Under the pieces are notes generated by a model. It had not been told where the DNA came from and did not search any database. It saw only the letters and a program-made list of their open reading frames with translations. A stretch of 64,000 nucleotides of DNA from Paucilactobacillus vaccinostercus DSM 20634 (GTDB lineage: Bacteria > Bacillota > Bacilli > Lactobacillales > Lactobacillaceae), in assembly GCF_001436295.1 (NCBI RefSeq), contig NZ_AYYY01000005.1, positions 1-64,000 on the forward strand. Direction: 5' to 3'. The position numbers and the translations under genes are program-made. Below are positions 21,614 through 36,017 of this stretch, piece by piece; within the stretch, counting starts at the first letter, position 1; each line of letters begins with the position of its first letter.

Positions 21614-22393
21614 GTGTTTTCAAAGTTTAAAAAAACACAATCAAATTCAGAACAGGCGCCGGATATTGAGTTAGATATGCATCGTATTCCCGCTCATATT
21701 GCCATTATTATGGATGGCAATGGTCGCTGGGCCCAAAAACGCCATTTACCACGGATTGCTGGGCATAAAGAAGGTATGCAGACGGTCAAGAAAGTGACGA
21801 TTGCTGCAAGTAAGCTCGGTGTAAAGGTACTCTCTTTGTATGCCTTTTCAACTGAAAACTGGAAGCGACCAGATGACGAAGTGAACTACCTGATGCAATT
21901 ACCAATTCGCTTTTTTAATACCTTTGTTCCTGATCTAATCAAGCATAATGTTCGGGTATCGGTAATGGGAGATATTAATCAACTGCCGAGTGGGACACAA
22001 AAAGCAGTTTACGATGCGATTGATCAAACCAAAGAATGCAACGGGATGGTGCTCAATTTTGCGCTGAATTATGGCGGTCGTGATGAAATTGTAAGTGCAA
22101 CTCAGAAAATTGCACAAATGGCGATGGATGGTCAAATAAAGATAGACCAAATTGATGAGTCAGTTTTATCTGATCAGATGATGACAAGCCAATTGGGAGA
22201 CTATGAAGATCCTGATCTAATGATTCGAACGAGTGGTGAGGAACGGATTAGTAATTTTATGTTGTGGCAGTTGGCGTACAGTGAGTTTGTCTTTGTCGAT
22301 ACACATTGGCCAGACTTTAACGAAGAAACGCTTAAACAAACAATTATTGAGTATCAGGGACGGCACCGTCGTTTTGGCGGCTTGACGAAATAA
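21614..22393 (+). CDS. uppS: Undecaprenyl diphosphate synthase
   Basis: Extends farnesyl diphosphate with eight isopentenyl units to the C55 lipid carrier used for peptidoglycan. 259 residues. IIMDGNGRWA (catalytic D34), the substrate segment YAFSTENWKRP, and the C-terminal RTSGEERISNFMLWQ are all present. The start is GTG 21614 with AGGAGAG upstream; an open extension to 21554 has no ribosome binding site and is not family-like. First gene of uppS-cdsA-rseP-proS-polC. Confidence 0.97.
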   Translation: MFSKFKKTQSNSEQAPDIELDMHRIPAHIAIIMDGNGRWAQKRHLPRIAGHKEGMQTVKKVTIAASKLGVKVLSLYAFSTENWKRPDDEVNYLMQLPIRFFNTFVPDLIKHNVRVSVMGDINQLPSGTQKAVYDAIDQTKECNGMVLNFALNYGGRDEIVSATQKIAQMAMDGQIKIDQIDESVLSDQMMTSQLGDYEDPDLMIRTSGEERISNFMLWQLAYSEFVFVDTHWPDFNEETLKQTIIEYQGRHRRFGGLTK

Positions 22394-22426
22394 TGCTCAA
22401 ATTTGAATAATGAATGGAGTAAATAG

Positions 22427-23212
22427 ATGAAACAACGTGTTATAACGGCAGTGATTGCGCTGATAATTTTTATCCCGTTAATCGTATATGGACGAGTACC
22501 ACTGTCCTTAGCTGCTTTGGTATTGGGAATTATCGCATTAGATGAAGTTTTAATCATGAAAAAGATGCTTCTCGTGTCATTTGAAGCTATTTTTAGTAAT
22601 ATTGGCGTCATTTTGCTAATTGTTCCAGATAATTGGTTAACTTGGTTGCCAAGTCAATTGAACCGTTTCTTTTTATTTTATGTCGTTGTGATGCTAATTT
22701 TGTTGCACACGGTGGTTAAGAAAAAACGATTTACATTTGATGATGCTGGTGTCTTGACGTTGGCAATGCTATATATTGGTACTGGTTTCCACTATTTCAT
22801 TAGTGCCCGAGCAGATGGGCTTACGACATTGCTGTTTGCAATGTTAATCGTATGGCTGACTGATAGTGGCGCATATATGATTGGTAAACAAATTGGTAAA
22901 CATAAATTGGCACCGCGAATTAGTCCCAATAAGACATGGGAAGGGTCGATTGGCGGAACCGTTGCTGCAACAATTATTCTGGCGGTTTATTTATGGTTCT
23001 TTCCCGTTGGTTACAGTTGGGTGGTCATGGTTGGCCTGACATTAATTTTGTCGATTATTGGTCAGTTTGGTGATTTGATTGAGTCTGCACTAAAACGGTT
23101 CTATGGCGTTAAAGATTCTGGTAAAATTTTGCCAGGACATGGTGGCATTTTGGATCGATTTGATAGCATGTTGTTGGTAATGCCGTGTTTGTACCTGCTA
23201 GGAATTATTTAG
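22427..23212 (+). CDS. cdsA: Phosphatidate cytidylyltransferase
   Basis: Makes CDP-diacylglycerol from phosphatidic acid and CTP. 261 residues with about seven hydrophobic segments. The family signature at the C-terminus, SALKRFYGVKDSGKILPGHG then LDRFDS, is intact, and SPNKTWEGSIGG is upstream. Follows uppS by 33 bases and precedes rseP by 25. Confidence 0.97.
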   Translation: MKQRVITAVIALIIFIPLIVYGRVPLSLAALVLGIIALDEVLIMKKMLLVSFEAIFSNIGVILLIVPDNWLTWLPSQLNRFFLFYVVVMLILLHTVVKKKRFTFDDAGVLTLAMLYIGTGFHYFISARADGLTTLLFAMLIVWLTDSGAYMIGKQIGKHKLAPRISPNKTWEGSIGGTVAATIILAVYLWFFPVGYSWVVMVGLTLILSIIGQFGDLIESALKRFYGVKDSGKILPGHGGILDRFDSMLLVMPCLYLLGII

Positions 23213-23237
23213 TCAAAACAGGTAAGAAGGAGTTCCT

Positions 23238-26254
<3,017 letters not shown>

Positions 26255-26261
26255 TAAAAAG

Positions 26262-26320
26262 ACGATGTAGTGATGGTTGGAGAAGCTTTACTGGCTCTAA
26301 TTGAACGACATCGTTTTTTT
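26262..26320 (+). terminator. Hairpin with T-run between proS and polC
   Basis: ACGATGT (26262-26268) pairs with ACATCGT (26308-26314) across a long loop, followed by TTTTTT. Read-through to polC is likely because its start follows closely. Confidence 0.6.
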
Positions 26321-26337
26321 CTTAGGAGGTCAAATAG

Positions 26338-29300
26338 TTGAGTTTAGGACAACATGAGTTATTTCAAAAATTATTACAACAAATTCATTTTGAGGATCTC
26401 CAAAATGAGGCGTTTGCCGGGGCATCAATTCAGCAAGTGGTTGTTCATCGGCAGTCAAAAACGTGGGAATTTCATTTTCACTTTCAAAATGTTTTGCCAT
26501 TTGATTTGTTTTCGCAATTTACGACACAATTAAAGCTTGGTTTTGCGGATATTGCAACGGTTAACTGGCAAATTAGTACTGAGATGGAACGACTTGATCA
26601 GCGCTTGATTGCCGATTATTGGCGATACGTGATTTCAAATAGTGGTTTATCATCACCGATGTTGCAGGAACTATGTAGTCGTGGTGTGCCAAATGTGACA
26701 GATGATCGAGTGATGTTCGTGGCTGAAAACGAAATTGTCAGAAATTATCTGGTTAATCAAGCGTTAGGTCCTATCGAGACTGGATACAGGAATTTAGGAT
26801 TCCCCAAATTTTCGATTCACACGATGGTGGATGAAAGTGCTTCAGAGGCTCAAATCCAAGCATTGAAGGCACAACAAGTTAAAAAAGATGCCGAACTGGC
26901 TGCTAAAGCTGCCGCTCAAATCAAGGCATCTGGGGCGCGCCAACAAAACCACACGGTTGAGGTTACGGGTCCTGTGAAACTTGGAAAAACAATCAGCGAC
27001 AATGGTGAAACTCGTCGACTCGAAGATATTACTGAGGAAGAACGATCGGTAATTGTTGAAGGCTATATTTTTAGTAAGGAAGTGCGAACCCTCCGATCAC
27101 AGCGTAAACTGTTGATCTTAGAGATAACGGACTATTCATCATCCATCACGATTAAAAAGTTTTCACGTAATGAAGAAGATGAGGCGCAATTTGACGCAAT
27201 TAATGAAGGTGACTGGATAAAGGTTCGGGGACCAGTTCAAGAAGATACTTTTATGCGTGATCTAACAATTAATGCCTATGATATTAATGCTGTCAACCAT
27301 CCAAGTCGTCAAGATACTGCGGAGGGAGAAAAACGGGTAGAATTACACTTGCATTCTTCAATGAGTACGATGGATGCTACTAATTCAATCGGTGATTTTG
27401 CTAAACAGGCGGCTAAGTGGGGGCATAAAGCAATTGCCATTACGGATCACTCTGGGGTACAGGGATTTCCAGATGCATTCCATGCAGCGGAAAAAAATGG
27501 TATTAAGATGATTTACGGTCTTGAAGCCAATGTTGTTGATGATGGGGTTCCGATTGGCTATAACTCGGCGCATGTTCCTTTGGAAGGAACGACGTACGTT
27601 ATATTTGATGTTGAAACGACGGGTCTATCTGCGATCTATGATAAAGTGATTGAATTGTCGGCTGTTAAAATGAAAAATGGCGGGGTTCTTGAAGAGTTTG
27701 AGGAATTCATCGATCCTGGTTTTCATTTGTCAGAAACAACCACCAATTTAACCAGTATTACGGACGATATGGTGCGCGGTTCAAAATCGGAAGAAGAAGT
27801 TTTTAAACTATTCCGTGAGTTCTGTGGTGACTGTATTGTCGCCGGACACAATGTGACGTTTGATGTTGGGTTCATGAATACCGGTTACGCGCGTCATGGA
27901 ATGCAACCAATTGCGAATCCAATAATTGATACGTTGACATTGGCACGTTTTCTATATCCAGAATTAAAGAGCTACCGATTGAATACCTTAGCTAAGAAAT
28001 TTGGCGTTGCACTGGAACACCATCACCGTGCAATCTTTGATGCAGAATCTACTGGTCATTTATTACATCTGTTTTTGAAGGATGCCGAAGAACGTTACCA
28101 AATTCAATTTCATGATCAGTTAAATGAACATATGAGTGATAATGGTGCATACCGTCATGCGCGACCGTTCCATGTGACCATCTTAGTCAAAAATCAGGTT
28201 GGATTGAAAAATCTCTTTAAATTAGTATCGCTTTCGAATGTTGAATACTACTACCGAGTACCACGAATTCCACGTAGTCAGTTAAAAAAGTACCGTGAAG
28301 GATTATTACTGGGAACGGCTTGTTCTTCGGGCGAGGTATTTACTTCGATGATGCAAAAGGGGCGTGATGAAGCGCTGGAAAAAGCTAAATTTTACGATTT
28401 CATTGAGCTTCAGCCCAAGGCAGTATATGCACCGTTGATCGAAGACGAATTAATTAAAGACGATGCAAACCTAGAAGAAATTTTGATGAACATGACCGAA
28501 ATTGGTGATGAGTTAGGCAAGCCAGTTGTTGCTACGGGGGATGTTCATTATCTTAATAAAGAGGACAGTATTTACCGAAAAATTTTGATTCATTCCCAGG
28601 CGGGTAATCCGTTAAATCGGCAGATGTTACCAGATGTCCATTTCCGAACCACTAATGAAATGTTAGATGCATTTGCATTTATGGGGGATGATAAGGCCCA
28701 TGAAATTGTAGTCGAAAATTCGAATAAAATTGCAGATATGATTGCTGATGTTCATCCACTGAAAGATAAGCTGTATACGCCTAAGATGGTGGGGGCTGAG
28801 GATGAAATTCAGGAACGTACAATTAGCAAGGCGAAAGAATGGTATGGTGATCCACTGCCGGAACTGGTTCAAAAGCGAGTTGATCGGGAGCTCAAGAGTA
28901 TTGTTGGTAATGGATTTTCGGTCATCTATTTAATTGCGCAACGATTGGTTGCAAAATCAAATAAGGATGGCTACTTGGTTGGTTCACGGGGATCTGTTGG
29001 GTCAAGTATTGTGGCGACGCTGACGGGAATTACGGAAGTGAACCCGTTGCCACCACACTATCGGTGCCCAAAGTGTAAATATACACACTTCTATACGAAG
29101 GGTGAATATAGTTCAGGATATGATTTACCGGACAAGGAGTGTCCTGAATGCGGGACTTTAATGGTTAAAGATGGTCACGATATTCCGTTTGAAACTTTCC
29201 TTGGGTTTACGGGAAATAAAGTACCAGATATTGATTTAAACTTTTCTGGTGATTATCAACCGATTGCGCATAACTATACTAAGGTATTGTTTGGTGAGAA

Positions 29301-30645
29301 GAATGTGTATCGTGCCGGAACCATTGGAACAGTTGCCGATAAAACCGCCTATGGGTACGTGAAAGCATACGAACGTGACACCAACCAACAACTTCGTAAT
29401 GCAGAAATTGATCGCCTCGCCAAGGGCGCAACAGGTGTCAAACGGACAACTGGACAACATCCGGCCGGAATCATTGTTGTGCCGGATTATATGGACATTT
29501 ATGATTTTACGCCGGTTCAATATCCTGCTGACGATCAAACTGCGGCTTGGCAGACGACCCATTTTGATTTCCATTCTATTCATGACAATATTTTGAAGAT
29601 TGATATTCTGGGACACGATGATCCAACGATGATCCGAATGTTGCAAGATCTTTCTGGAGTGGATCCTCAGACAATTCCAACTGACGATCCGGGAGTGATG
29701 AGCCTGTTTTCGAGTCCAGAGATCTTGGGTGTCGACGAAGATCAAATCTTTTCTAAGACTGGAACACTTGGCGTACCTGAATTTGGGACGCGGTTTGTAC
29801 GGGGGATGCTTGAAGAAACTCATCCAAGCAATTATTCAGAACTATTACAAATCTCAGGTCTTTCCCATGGTACGGATGTGTGGTTGGGAAATGCAGAAGA
29901 ATTAATTAAGAATGGTACAGCCACAATTGCGAATGTGATTGGTTGTCGGGATAACATTATGACCGATTTGATTCACTATGGAATGGATTCTGAAATTGCA
30001 TTTCAGATTATGGAACATGTTCGTAAGGGACGTGGGATTCCAGACGATTGGCAAGCTAAAATGAAAGAATCGAATGTGCCGGATTGGTATATCGACTCCT
30101 GTTTGAAAATTAAGTATATGTTTCCCCGTGCGCACGCGGCGGCGTATATTTTAATGGCACTGCGAATTGCGTACTTTAAGGTCTATTTCCCACTTGTTTA
30201 CTATTGTTCATATTTCTCGGTGCGTGCCGATGATTTCGATATCGTGGCGATGGCGCACGGCAAGGATGCTGTCAAAGCCGCTATGAAGGAAATCAACGAT
30301 AAGGGCAACGATGCTTCTGCAAAGGAAAAGGGACTGCTAACGATTCTTGAACTAGCTAATGAGATGCTAGAACGGGGATATGAATTTGAAATGGTTGATC
30401 TTGATCGTTCAGATGCTTCCAACTGGTTGATCGACGGTAACCGTCTAATTGCCCCATTTAGAGCTGTTCCTGGTCTGGGACTTAACGTTGCAAAACAGAT
30501 TGTTGCAGCACGTGAAGAACGTGAATTCCTTTCAAAGGAAGATTTGGCTAACCGAGGAAAAGTTTCGAAGACGTTGATCGAATTTATGACAAATAATCAT
30601 GTCTTAGATGATTTGCCAGATGAAAACCAGCTTTCGTTGTTTTAA
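26338..30645 (+). CDS. polC: DNA polymerase III alpha subunit, PolC type
   Basis: Main replicative polymerase of low-GC Gram-positive bacteria, 1435 residues. Layout: N-terminal domains to about 230, OB fold (about 235-310), split PHP domain starting at [13 protein letters not shown], DnaQ-like 3'-5' exonuclease inserted from about 420 (FDVETTG with D424 and E426), zinc-binding cysteines (CPKCKY...CPECG, about 908-940) and the catalytic polymerase core with D964 and D966 ([10 protein letters not shown]). Start TTG 26338 follows TAGGAGGT. Complete. Confidence 0.98.
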   Translation: MSLGQHELFQKLLQQIHFEDLQNEAFAGASIQQVVVHRQSKTWEFHFHFQNVLPFDLFSQFTTQLKLGFADIATVNWQISTEMERLDQRLIADYWRYVISNSGLSSPMLQELCSRGVPNVTDDRVMFVAENEIVRNYLVNQALGPIETGYRNLGFPKFSIHTMVDESASEAQIQALKAQQVKKDAELAAKAAAQIKASGARQQNHTVEVTGPVKLGKTISDNGETRRLEDITEEERSVIVEGYIFSKEVRTLRSQRKLLILEITDYSSSITIKKFSRNEEDEAQFDAINEGDWIKVRGPVQEDTFMRDLTINAYDINAVNHPSRQDTAEGEKRVELHLHSSMSTMDATNSIGDFAKQAAKWGHKAIAITDHSGVQGFPDAFHAAEKNGIKMIYGLEANVVDDGVPIGYNSAHVPLEGTTYVIFDVETTGLSAIYDKVIELSAVKMKNGGVLEEFEEFIDPGFHLSETTTNLTSITDDMVRGSKSEEEVFKLFREFCGDCIVAGHNVTFDVGFMNTGYARHGMQPIANPIIDTLTLARFLYPELKSYRLNTLAKKFGVALEHHHRAIFDAESTGHLLHLFLKDAEERYQIQFHDQLNEHMSDNGAYRHARPFHVTILVKNQVGLKNLFKLVSLSNVEYYYRVPRIPRSQLKKYREGLLLGTACSSGEVFTSMMQKGRDEALEKAKFYDFIELQPKAVYAPLIEDELIKDDANLEEILMNMTEIGDELGKPVVATGDVHYLNKEDSIYRKILIHSQAGNPLNRQMLPDVHFRTTNEMLDAFAFMGDDKAHEIVVENSNKIADMIADVHPLKDKLYTPKMVGAEDEIQERTISKAKEWYGDPLPELVQKRVDRELKSIVGNGFSVIYLIAQRLVAKSNKDGYLVGSRGSVGSSIVATLTGITEVNPLPPHYRCPKCKYTHFYTKGEYSSGYDLPDKECPECGTLMVKDGHDIPFETFLGFTGNKVPDIDLNFSGDYQPIAHNYTKVLFGEKNVYRAGTIGTVADKTAYGYVKAYERDTNQQLRNAEIDRLAKGATGVKRTTGQHPAGIIVVPDYMDIYDFTPVQYPADDQTAAWQTTHFDFHSIHDNILKIDILGHDDPTMIRMLQDLSGVDPQTIPTDDPGVMSLFSSPEILGVDEDQIFSKTGTLGVPEFGTRFVRGMLEETHPSNYSELLQISGLSHGTDVWLGNAEELIKNGTATIANVIGCRDNIMTDLIHYGMDSEIAFQIMEHVRKGRGIPDDWQAKMKESNVPDWYIDSCLKIKYMFPRAHAAAYILMALRIAYFKVYFPLVYYCSYFSVRADDFDIVAMAHGKDAVKAAMKEINDKGNDASAKEKGLLTILELANEMLERGYEFEMVDLDRSDASNWLIDGNRLIAPFRAVPGLGLNVAKQIVAAREEREFLSKEDLANRGKVSKTLIEFMTNNHVLDDLPDENQLSLF

Positions 30646-30723
30646 TCGATGGGCTTTCGCGGGTTTTATTTGATTAAATGATTGATTTGTGATAGATTAG
30701 TAGAGTAATTAAAACTCGTAAAT

Positions 30724-30751
30724 GAGTGAGCAGCGATGCTCGCTCTTTTTA
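30724..30751 (+). terminator. Terminator before rimP
   Basis: GAGTGAGCA pairs with TGCTCGCTC (one T-G pair) around GCGA, followed by TTTTT. It ends the uppS-polC unit or attenuates entry into rimP. Confidence 0.75.
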
Positions 30752-30776
30752 GTGCAAAAATATTGGAGGTGTTTTT

Positions 30777-31250
30777 GTGAGTAGTGTTATCGAAACTGTT
30801 ACTCAGTTGGTAACTCCAATTTTAGAGGAACGTCATTTCGAATTATACGATCTTGAATTTGTTAAGGAAGGCAAAAGCTGGTACTTACGAGTTTACATTG
30901 ATAAAGAAGACGGTATTAACATTGAAGAATGTGCACAAGTTAGTGATTTATTAAGTGAAAAATTAGATGAATTGGATCCCGATCCAATTCCACAAGCCTA
31001 TTTCTTAGAAGTTTCATCACCTGGTGCTGAACGGCCTTTAAAAAAGCCTGACGACTATGATCGTGCGGTTGGTAAGTATATTCATGTTTCACTGTATCAG
31101 CCCATTGATGGTGCCAAGATTTTCGAAGGAACCTTAGAAAACGTTACTGAAGACGAATTAACATTAGATTATCTCGTTAAAACACGGCATAAGCAAATTG
31201 TCATTCCACGCCAAAAAGTTGCTAAGGCTCGATTAGCGATTAAGTTTTAG
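30777..31250 (+). CDS. rimP: Ribosome maturation factor RimP
   Basis: A 157-residue factor needed for 30S assembly. The N-terminal domain contains [23 protein letters not shown] and [12 protein letters not shown], and the C-terminal beta-barrel ends in [16 protein letters not shown] 30777 follows TTGGAGGTG. First gene of the conserved rimP-nusA-ylxR-ylxQ-infB-rbfA operon. Confidence 0.97.
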   Translation: MSSVIETVTQLVTPILEERHFELYDLEFVKEGKSWYLRVYIDKEDGINIEECAQVSDLLSEKLDELDPDPIPQAYFLEVSSPGAERPLKKPDDYDRAVGKYIHVSLYQPIDGAKIFEGTLENVTEDELTLDYLVKTRHKQIVIPRQKVAKARLAIKF

Positions 31251-31268
31251 AGTAGAAGGAGTGTAATC

Positions 31269-32405
31269 ATGAATAAAGAGTTGATTGGTGCCCTAGACGC
31301 CTTAGAAAAAGAAAAGGGAATCAAAAAGGAAATCGTTATCGATGCCCTTGAAGCTGCATTAGTTTCTGCATACAAGCGTAACTACGGTCAGGCTCAAAAC
31401 GTTGAGGTTGATTTTGATGCTCGTAAAGGTAATATCAAGGTTTACGCTGTCAAAACGGTTGTCGAAGAAGTTGCGGATGATCGATTGGAAGTAAGCTTAG
31501 AAGAAGCTGTTCAAATTAACCGGGGATATGAATTAGGCGATGAAATTCGTTTTGAAGTTACCCCACAAAACTTTGGTCGAATTGCTGCACAGACCGCTAA
31601 GCAAGTGATCATGCAACGTGTCCGTGAAGCGGAGCGGAGTGTCATTTATGAAAAGTACAGTCAGTACGAAAATGAAATCGTAACTGGTGAAGTTGAACGC
31701 CAGGATAGCCGCTTCATTTATGTAAATATTGGTAGCGTCGAGGCTGTGATGAGCAAGCAAGATCAAATGCCAAATGAGAATTACAAGATGCATGATCGAA
31801 TTCAAGTATTTGTCAGTCGGGTTGAAAATAGCACTAAGGGACCTCAAGTATTCGTCAGTCGGACAGCTCCGGAACTTTTGAAGCGATTATTTGAAAAGGA
31901 AGTTCCTGAGATTTATGATGGAGTCGTGGAAATCGTTTCGATCGCTCGTGAAGCTGGAGACCGTGCTAAAATTGCGGTCCGCTCGAATGATGCCAATATT
32001 GATCCAGTTGGTACTTGCGTTGGTCCCCGGGGCCAACGAGTGCAAGAAATTGTTAACGAACTGGGTGGCGAGAATATGGACATTGTCGAATGGGTCGATG
32101 ATCCCGCACAATATATTGCCAATGCACTCAACCCAGCTGAGGTTTTAGATGTAATTTTTGACGAAGAAAACGAACGAGCATGTACCGTCATTGTTCCTGA
32201 TTATCAATTGTCATTAGCAATTGGGAAAAAGGGTCAAAATGCACGATTGGCGGCTCGCCTGACGAACTTCAAAATTGATATCAAGCCTGAATCTGAGGCG
32301 GAGTCGATTGCTGAAGGAACACAAACTGATCATGCAGATGAAGACGAAGTTAGTGATGATCAAACAGTTGACGATACGTCAACAAGCATTGAAGAAGACG
32401 AATAA
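31269..32405 (+). CDS. nusA: Transcription termination/antitermination factor NusA
   Basis: A 378-residue protein that binds RNA polymerase and nascent RNA. N-terminal polymerase-binding domain to about 125, S1 domain about 135-200, KH1 (GTCVGPRGQRVQEIVNEL) and KH2 (IGKKGQNARLAARLTNF). It lacks the C-terminal repeats of proteobacterial NusA, as expected in Firmicutes, and ends in an acidic tail. Follows rimP by 18 bases. Confidence 0.97.
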   Translation: MNKELIGALDALEKEKGIKKEIVIDALEAALVSAYKRNYGQAQNVEVDFDARKGNIKVYAVKTVVEEVADDRLEVSLEEAVQINRGYELGDEIRFEVTPQNFGRIAAQTAKQVIMQRVREAERSVIYEKYSQYENEIVTGEVERQDSRFIYVNIGSVEAVMSKQDQMPNENYKMHDRIQVFVSRVENSTKGPQVFVSRTAPELLKRLFEKEVPEIYDGVVEIVSIAREAGDRAKIAVRSNDANIDPVGTCVGPRGQRVQEIVNELGGENMDIVEWVDDPAQYIANALNPAEVLDVIFDEENERACTVIVPDYQLSLAIGKKGQNARLAARLTNFKIDIKPESEAESIAEGTQTDHADEDEVSDDQTVDDTSTSIEEDE

Positions 32406-32424
32406 CCAAGCGGGGTGAAGAGCG

Positions 32425-32724
32425 ATGAAGCAACGTAAGGTACCAATGCGCAAGGACATTGTGACTGATGAAATGATGCCTAAAAAGGAACTTATTCGAA
32501 TTGTCAAAAACAAGGAGAATGAGGTTTCATTGGATCCAACTGGTAAAAAGCCAGGCCGAGGAGCGTATGTTTCAATTAATGTTGATGTTGCCAAAAAGGC
32601 GCAGAAGTTGCGGACTTTTGACAAGGCGTTTGGCATAAAGATTGAAGATTCATTTTATGATGAATTAATCAACTATGTCGATCATCAACAGGCCAGAAGA
32701 GAATTATTTGGCAATGACAAATAG
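32425..32724 (+). CDS. ylxR: YlxR-family nucleic-acid-binding protein
   Basis: A 99-residue DUF448 protein. KRKV-type basic start, KKELIRIVKN and the signature KKPGRGAYVS are clear. Cysteines usual near the N-terminus of the family (RKCxxC region) are replaced here (RKDIVTDEM). In other bacteria it binds RNase P RNA or acts as a nucleoid-associated regulator. Overlaps the next gene by 11 bases. Confidence 0.93.
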   Translation: MKQRKVPMRKDIVTDEMMPKKELIRIVKNKENEVSLDPTGKKPGRGAYVSINVDVAKKAQKLRTFDKAFGIKIEDSFYDELINYVDHQQARRELFGNDK

Positions 32725-33019
32725 ACAGTCAATTTTAAATTTACTTGGAATTGCGCGACGAGCTGGAGAACTAATTTCTGGTGAAGATACTGTATTAAAA
32801 GCGATTAGGTCTCAGAAGGTGCAATTGGTTTTGATTGCCAGTGATGCTGGTAAGACAACAAGTAAAAAATTTCAGGATAAATGTCACTATTATCAAGTGC
32901 CATTTGATATCACATTTGAAAAGCAACAGCTGAATACTGCCACAGGTCAAGCTCGGACCGTCTATGGAATTACTCAATCTGGGTTCGCCCATAAAATTGA
33001 GGAGCTGCTGCATATGTAA
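32714..33019 (+). CDS. ylxQ: L7Ae-family RNA-binding protein YlxQ
   Basis: A 101-residue protein of the L7Ae/L30e fold, which binds kink-turn RNA. NLLGIARRAGELISGEDTVLKAI and VQLVLIASDAGKTTSKKF are the family hallmarks. ATG 32714 is inside the end of ylxR; a longer frame to 32675 has no start signal. Function in vivo is not well defined. Confidence 0.93.
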   Translation: MTNRQSILNLLGIARRAGELISGEDTVLKAIRSQKVQLVLIASDAGKTTSKKFQDKCHYYQVPFDITFEKQQLNTATGQARTVYGITQSGFAHKIEELLHM

Positions 33020-33037
33020 ATAAAGGAGCGTGAGCTA

Positions 33038-35554
33038 ATGGGAAAAGAAAGAATTTATGAATTAGCTAAGGAACTCAAGGTTGAAAGTAAGGATGTCCTT
33101 GATGTTGCTAAGAAAAAAGGCATGAGTGTTAAGAACCATATGTCATCAGTTGATGAACAACAAGCGAAGGAGCTTCGTTCAGCACTGGGTTCCAAAAAAG
33201 CTCAAACAACGTCGACAACCAACAACCATTCAAATAATACGCACAGTCAACATCCTGTTAGAAGTCATGAACCAGCGAAGTCATCGACGACTAGCAGTCA
33301 AACTAATGGGCATAGTAATCAGACGCGGCCACATTCAAATAATGGTCAACAACGACCACAAAACCGAAGTAATGGTAATAACAATAACCATCGTTCGGAT
33401 GGTCAACAACGTCGGAATTCTCAGAGTGGCAATGGTCAAGTAAATAACAACCACCGTCGCGATAATAGTACTTCGACAAAACCAAGCACGACTAACAATA
33501 ACAACCATCGTTTTTCAAACAATGGTTCACAACGGGCTAACGATCAACGTACTAATAACAACGATCGTCGCGGACAAAACAACAATAGCCGAAATAATGC
33601 AGGGAGTAACAATGCTGGCCATCAACATAATAATAGTAACGGCGGCCGCTTTGGTGGAAGTTTGAAGAATAATAACAATAGTAAGTACAATCGGAACAAT
33701 AACCGATTCAATAAGAAGAATAAAAAGAAAAACAAGAATCAACGAATTCGTGAGACGAATAACAAGCCAGTTGCTGTTCGTAAAGATCGTCCGTTACCAG
33801 AAACCTTAATTTATTCAGTTGGGATGAATGCGCAGGATTTGGGTAAAATTTTGCACCGGGAACCAGCCGAAATCGTTAAGAAACTCTTTATGTTGGGTGT
33901 CATGGTTAACCAGAACCAGTCGTTAGATAAGGATACAATTGAAATCTTAGCTGCCGATTATGGCATTGAAGCCCAAGAAAAGGTAGAGGTTGACGTTGCT
34001 GATATTGATAAGTTCTTTGATGAAGAAGAAAAGAATACCGATCATTTAGTATCACGGCCTCCAGTTGTCACGGTCATGGGACACGTCGATCATGGTAAAA
34101 CGACATTGCTTGATAAGTTACGTCATACCCATGTTACTGAAGGTGAAGCTGGTGGGATCACGCAAGCAATCGGTGCTTATCAAGTTAAGTACAACGACAA
34201 AGAGATCACGTTCCTTGATACACCCGGGCATGCTGCCTTTACTGAAATGCGGGCTCGTGGTGCCAATATCACTGATATTACTGTTTTAGTTGTTGCGGCT
34301 GACGATGGTGTCATGCCACAAACGGTTGAAGCAATTAACCATGCCAAGGCTGCCGGAACTCCAATTATTGTTGCTGTTAACAAGATTGATAAGCCAGGTG
34401 CTAATCCATCACACGTTACTGAACAATTAACGGAGTACGGGTTAATCCCAGAAGACTGGGGTGGCGATACCATCTTTGTTGAAATTTCAGCTAAGTTTGG
34501 TAAGAATCTTGATGAATTGCTCGACATGATCTTGCTTCAAGCCGAAGTGATGGAATTAAAGGCCAATCCAGATCAACACGCCGCTGGTTCTGTGGTTGAA
34601 GCCCGTCTTGATAAGGGGAAGGGTTCAGTGGCGACCTTATTGGTACAACACGGAACGCTCCACGTTGGTGATCCAATCGTTGTCGGTAATACTTATGGGC
34701 GTGTTCGGACGATGACCAACGAACGTGGCCGTCGTATTAAAGAAGCAACACCTTCAACACCAATTGAAATTACTGGATTGAGTGATGTGCCAGAAGCTGG
34801 GGATCGGTTTATTGTCTTTGAAGATGAAAAGACAGCCCGTGCTGCCGGTGAAGAACGTGCTAAGCGAGCACTTGTAGCGGAACGTGCTAACACGAACCAC
34901 GTCACACTCGACAACTTGTTTGACTCTCTTAAAGAGGGTGAGATGAAGTCTGTTCCTGTCATCATTAAGGCAGATGTTCAAGGTTCTGTTGAAGCCCTAG
35001 CACAAAGTCTGAAGAAGATTAAGGTTGATGGTGTGAAGGTTGACATTATCCATACAGCTGTTGGTGCGATTAATGAAAGTGATGTAACCTTGGCAGAAGC
35101 TTCAAACGCGATTATCATTGGATTTAACGTTCGTCCAACGCCACAAGCTAAGTCTCAGGCTGATAGTGGTAGCGTTGATATTCGCCTACACCGTGTCATT
35201 TACAATGCCATTGATGAGGTTGAATCGGCCATGAAGGGGATGCTTGAACCAGTATACGAGGAACAAGTTACTGGCGAAGTTGAAGTACGTGAACTATATA
35301 AGGCTTCGAAGGTTGGTACAATTGTCGGTGGAATGGTCACTTCTGGTGCCATTACCCGTGATGCCAGCATCCGTTTGATTCGTGATGGCGTTGTCGTGTA
35401 TGAAGGCAAGTTAGGAAGTTTGAAACGCTTTAAAGACGATGTTAAGGAAGTTAAACAAGGCTATGAGCTTGGTTTGACGATTGAAAACTTCAATGATGTT
35501 AAGGTCAATGATGTGATTGAGTCATACATTATGAAAGAAGTTCCGGTTAAGTAG
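33038..35554 (+). CDS. infB: Translation initiation factor IF-2
   Basis: An 838-residue GTPase that brings initiator tRNA to the 30S subunit. Residues 1-52 form the IF2N domain, and about 53-235 are a low-complexity stretch dominated by asparagine, glutamine, serine, histidine and arginine, then a basic patch. A second IF2N region follows. The G domain has GHVDHGKT (about 347-354), DTPGH (near 395) and NKID (near 450). ATG 33038 follows AAAGGAG. Confidence 0.98.
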   Translation: MGKERIYELAKELKVESKDVLDVAKKKGMSVKNHMSSVDEQQAKELRSALGSKKAQTTSTTNNHSNNTHSQHPVRSHEPAKSSTTSSQTNGHSNQTRPHSNNGQQRPQNRSNGNNNNHRSDGQQRRNSQSGNGQVNNNHRRDNSTSTKPSTTNNNNHRFSNNGSQRANDQRTNNNDRRGQNNNSRNNAGSNNAGHQHNNSNGGRFGGSLKNNNNSKYNRNNNRFNKKNKKKNKNQRIRETNNKPVAVRKDRPLPETLIYSVGMNAQDLGKILHREPAEIVKKLFMLGVMVNQNQSLDKDTIEILAADYGIEAQEKVEVDVADIDKFFDEEEKNTDHLVSRPPVVTVMGHVDHGKTTLLDKLRHTHVTEGEAGGITQAIGAYQVKYNDKEITFLDTPGHAAFTEMRARGANITDITVLVVAADDGVMPQTVEAINHAKAAGTPIIVAVNKIDKPGANPSHVTEQLTEYGLIPEDWGGDTIFVEISAKFGKNLDELLDMILLQAEVMELKANPDQHAAGSVVEARLDKGKGSVATLLVQHGTLHVGDPIVVGNTYGRVRTMTNERGRRIKEATPSTPIEITGLSDVPEAGDRFIVFEDEKTARAAGEERAKRALVAERANTNHVTLDNLFDSLKEGEMKSVPVIIKADVQGSVEALAQSLKKIKVDGVKVDIIHTAVGAINESDVTLAEASNAIIIGFNVRPTPQAKSQADSGSVDIRLHRVIYNAIDEVESAMKGMLEPVYEEQVTGEVEVRELYKASKVGTIVGGMVTSGAITRDASIRLIRDGVVVYEGKLGSLKRFKDDVKEVKQGYELGLTIENFNDVKVNDVIESYIMKEVPVK

Positions 35555-35577
35555 GTTAACTTTTAAGGAGGAAACCA

Positions 35578-35934
35578 ATGCCAGATAAACGTTATCGTGT
35601 CGGACGCTTAAGTCAAGAAATTCAACGTGAAGTTGACGATATTTTATTGAAGCGGGTCAGAGATCCACGGGTACAAGGCATTACCATTACGGGTGTTGAT
35701 GTAACGGGCGATCTACAACAAGCAACGATTTTTTATAGTTTGCTATCTGATAAGGCTTCGGATGGTCAGAAGGCGCAGACCGGTCTTGAAAAGGCGACTG
35801 GATTAATTCGTAGCGAACTTGGTTCACGTCTTAATATTTTTAAGACCCCAGAGCTGATTTTTGAACGTGATCGTTCAGTACAGTATGGTTCGCGAATTGA
35901 TCAACTAATCAATGAAATGCATAAGCGTGACTAA
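35578..35934 (+). CDS. rbfA: Ribosome-binding factor A
   Basis: A 118-residue 30S maturation factor with the KH-like fold. RVGRLSQEIQREVDDILLKRVRDPRV at the N-terminus and FERDRSVQYGSRIDQLI at the end are diagnostic. ATG 35578 follows AAGGAGG. Last gene of the rimP operon. Confidence 0.97.
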   Translation: MPDKRYRVGRLSQEIQREVDDILLKRVRDPRVQGITITGVDVTGDLQQATIFYSLLSDKASDGQKAQTGLEKATGLIRSELGSRLNIFKTPELIFERDRSVQYGSRIDQLINEMHKRD

Positions 35935-35936
35935 AA

Positions 35937-35976
35937 TAAAAACAATCATTTGTTTTAACACAGATGATTGTTTTTA
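35937..35976. terminator. Terminator after rbfA
   Basis: AAAAACAATCAT pairs with ATGATTGTTTTT. The arms carry A- and T-runs on both sides. Confidence 0.88.
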
Positions 35977-35979
35977 TTA

Positions 35980-35988
35980 TGCTATAAT
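35980..35988 (+). promoter_or_regulatory. truB extended -10 promoter
   Basis: TGC-TATAAT directly after the rbfA terminator, about 30 bases before the truB start; no clear -35 box. Confidence 0.6.
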
Positions 35989-36017
35989 ATTAGCTTAGTT
36001 GGAGGAAAGATAAAGTT

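Noticed and set aside
29236-29823. Long minus-strand open frame of 195 codons inside polC
   Set aside because: It is fully antisense to the conserved catalytic region of polC, has no ribosome binding site, and its composition (many C, H, R, I) is that of a codon shadow.
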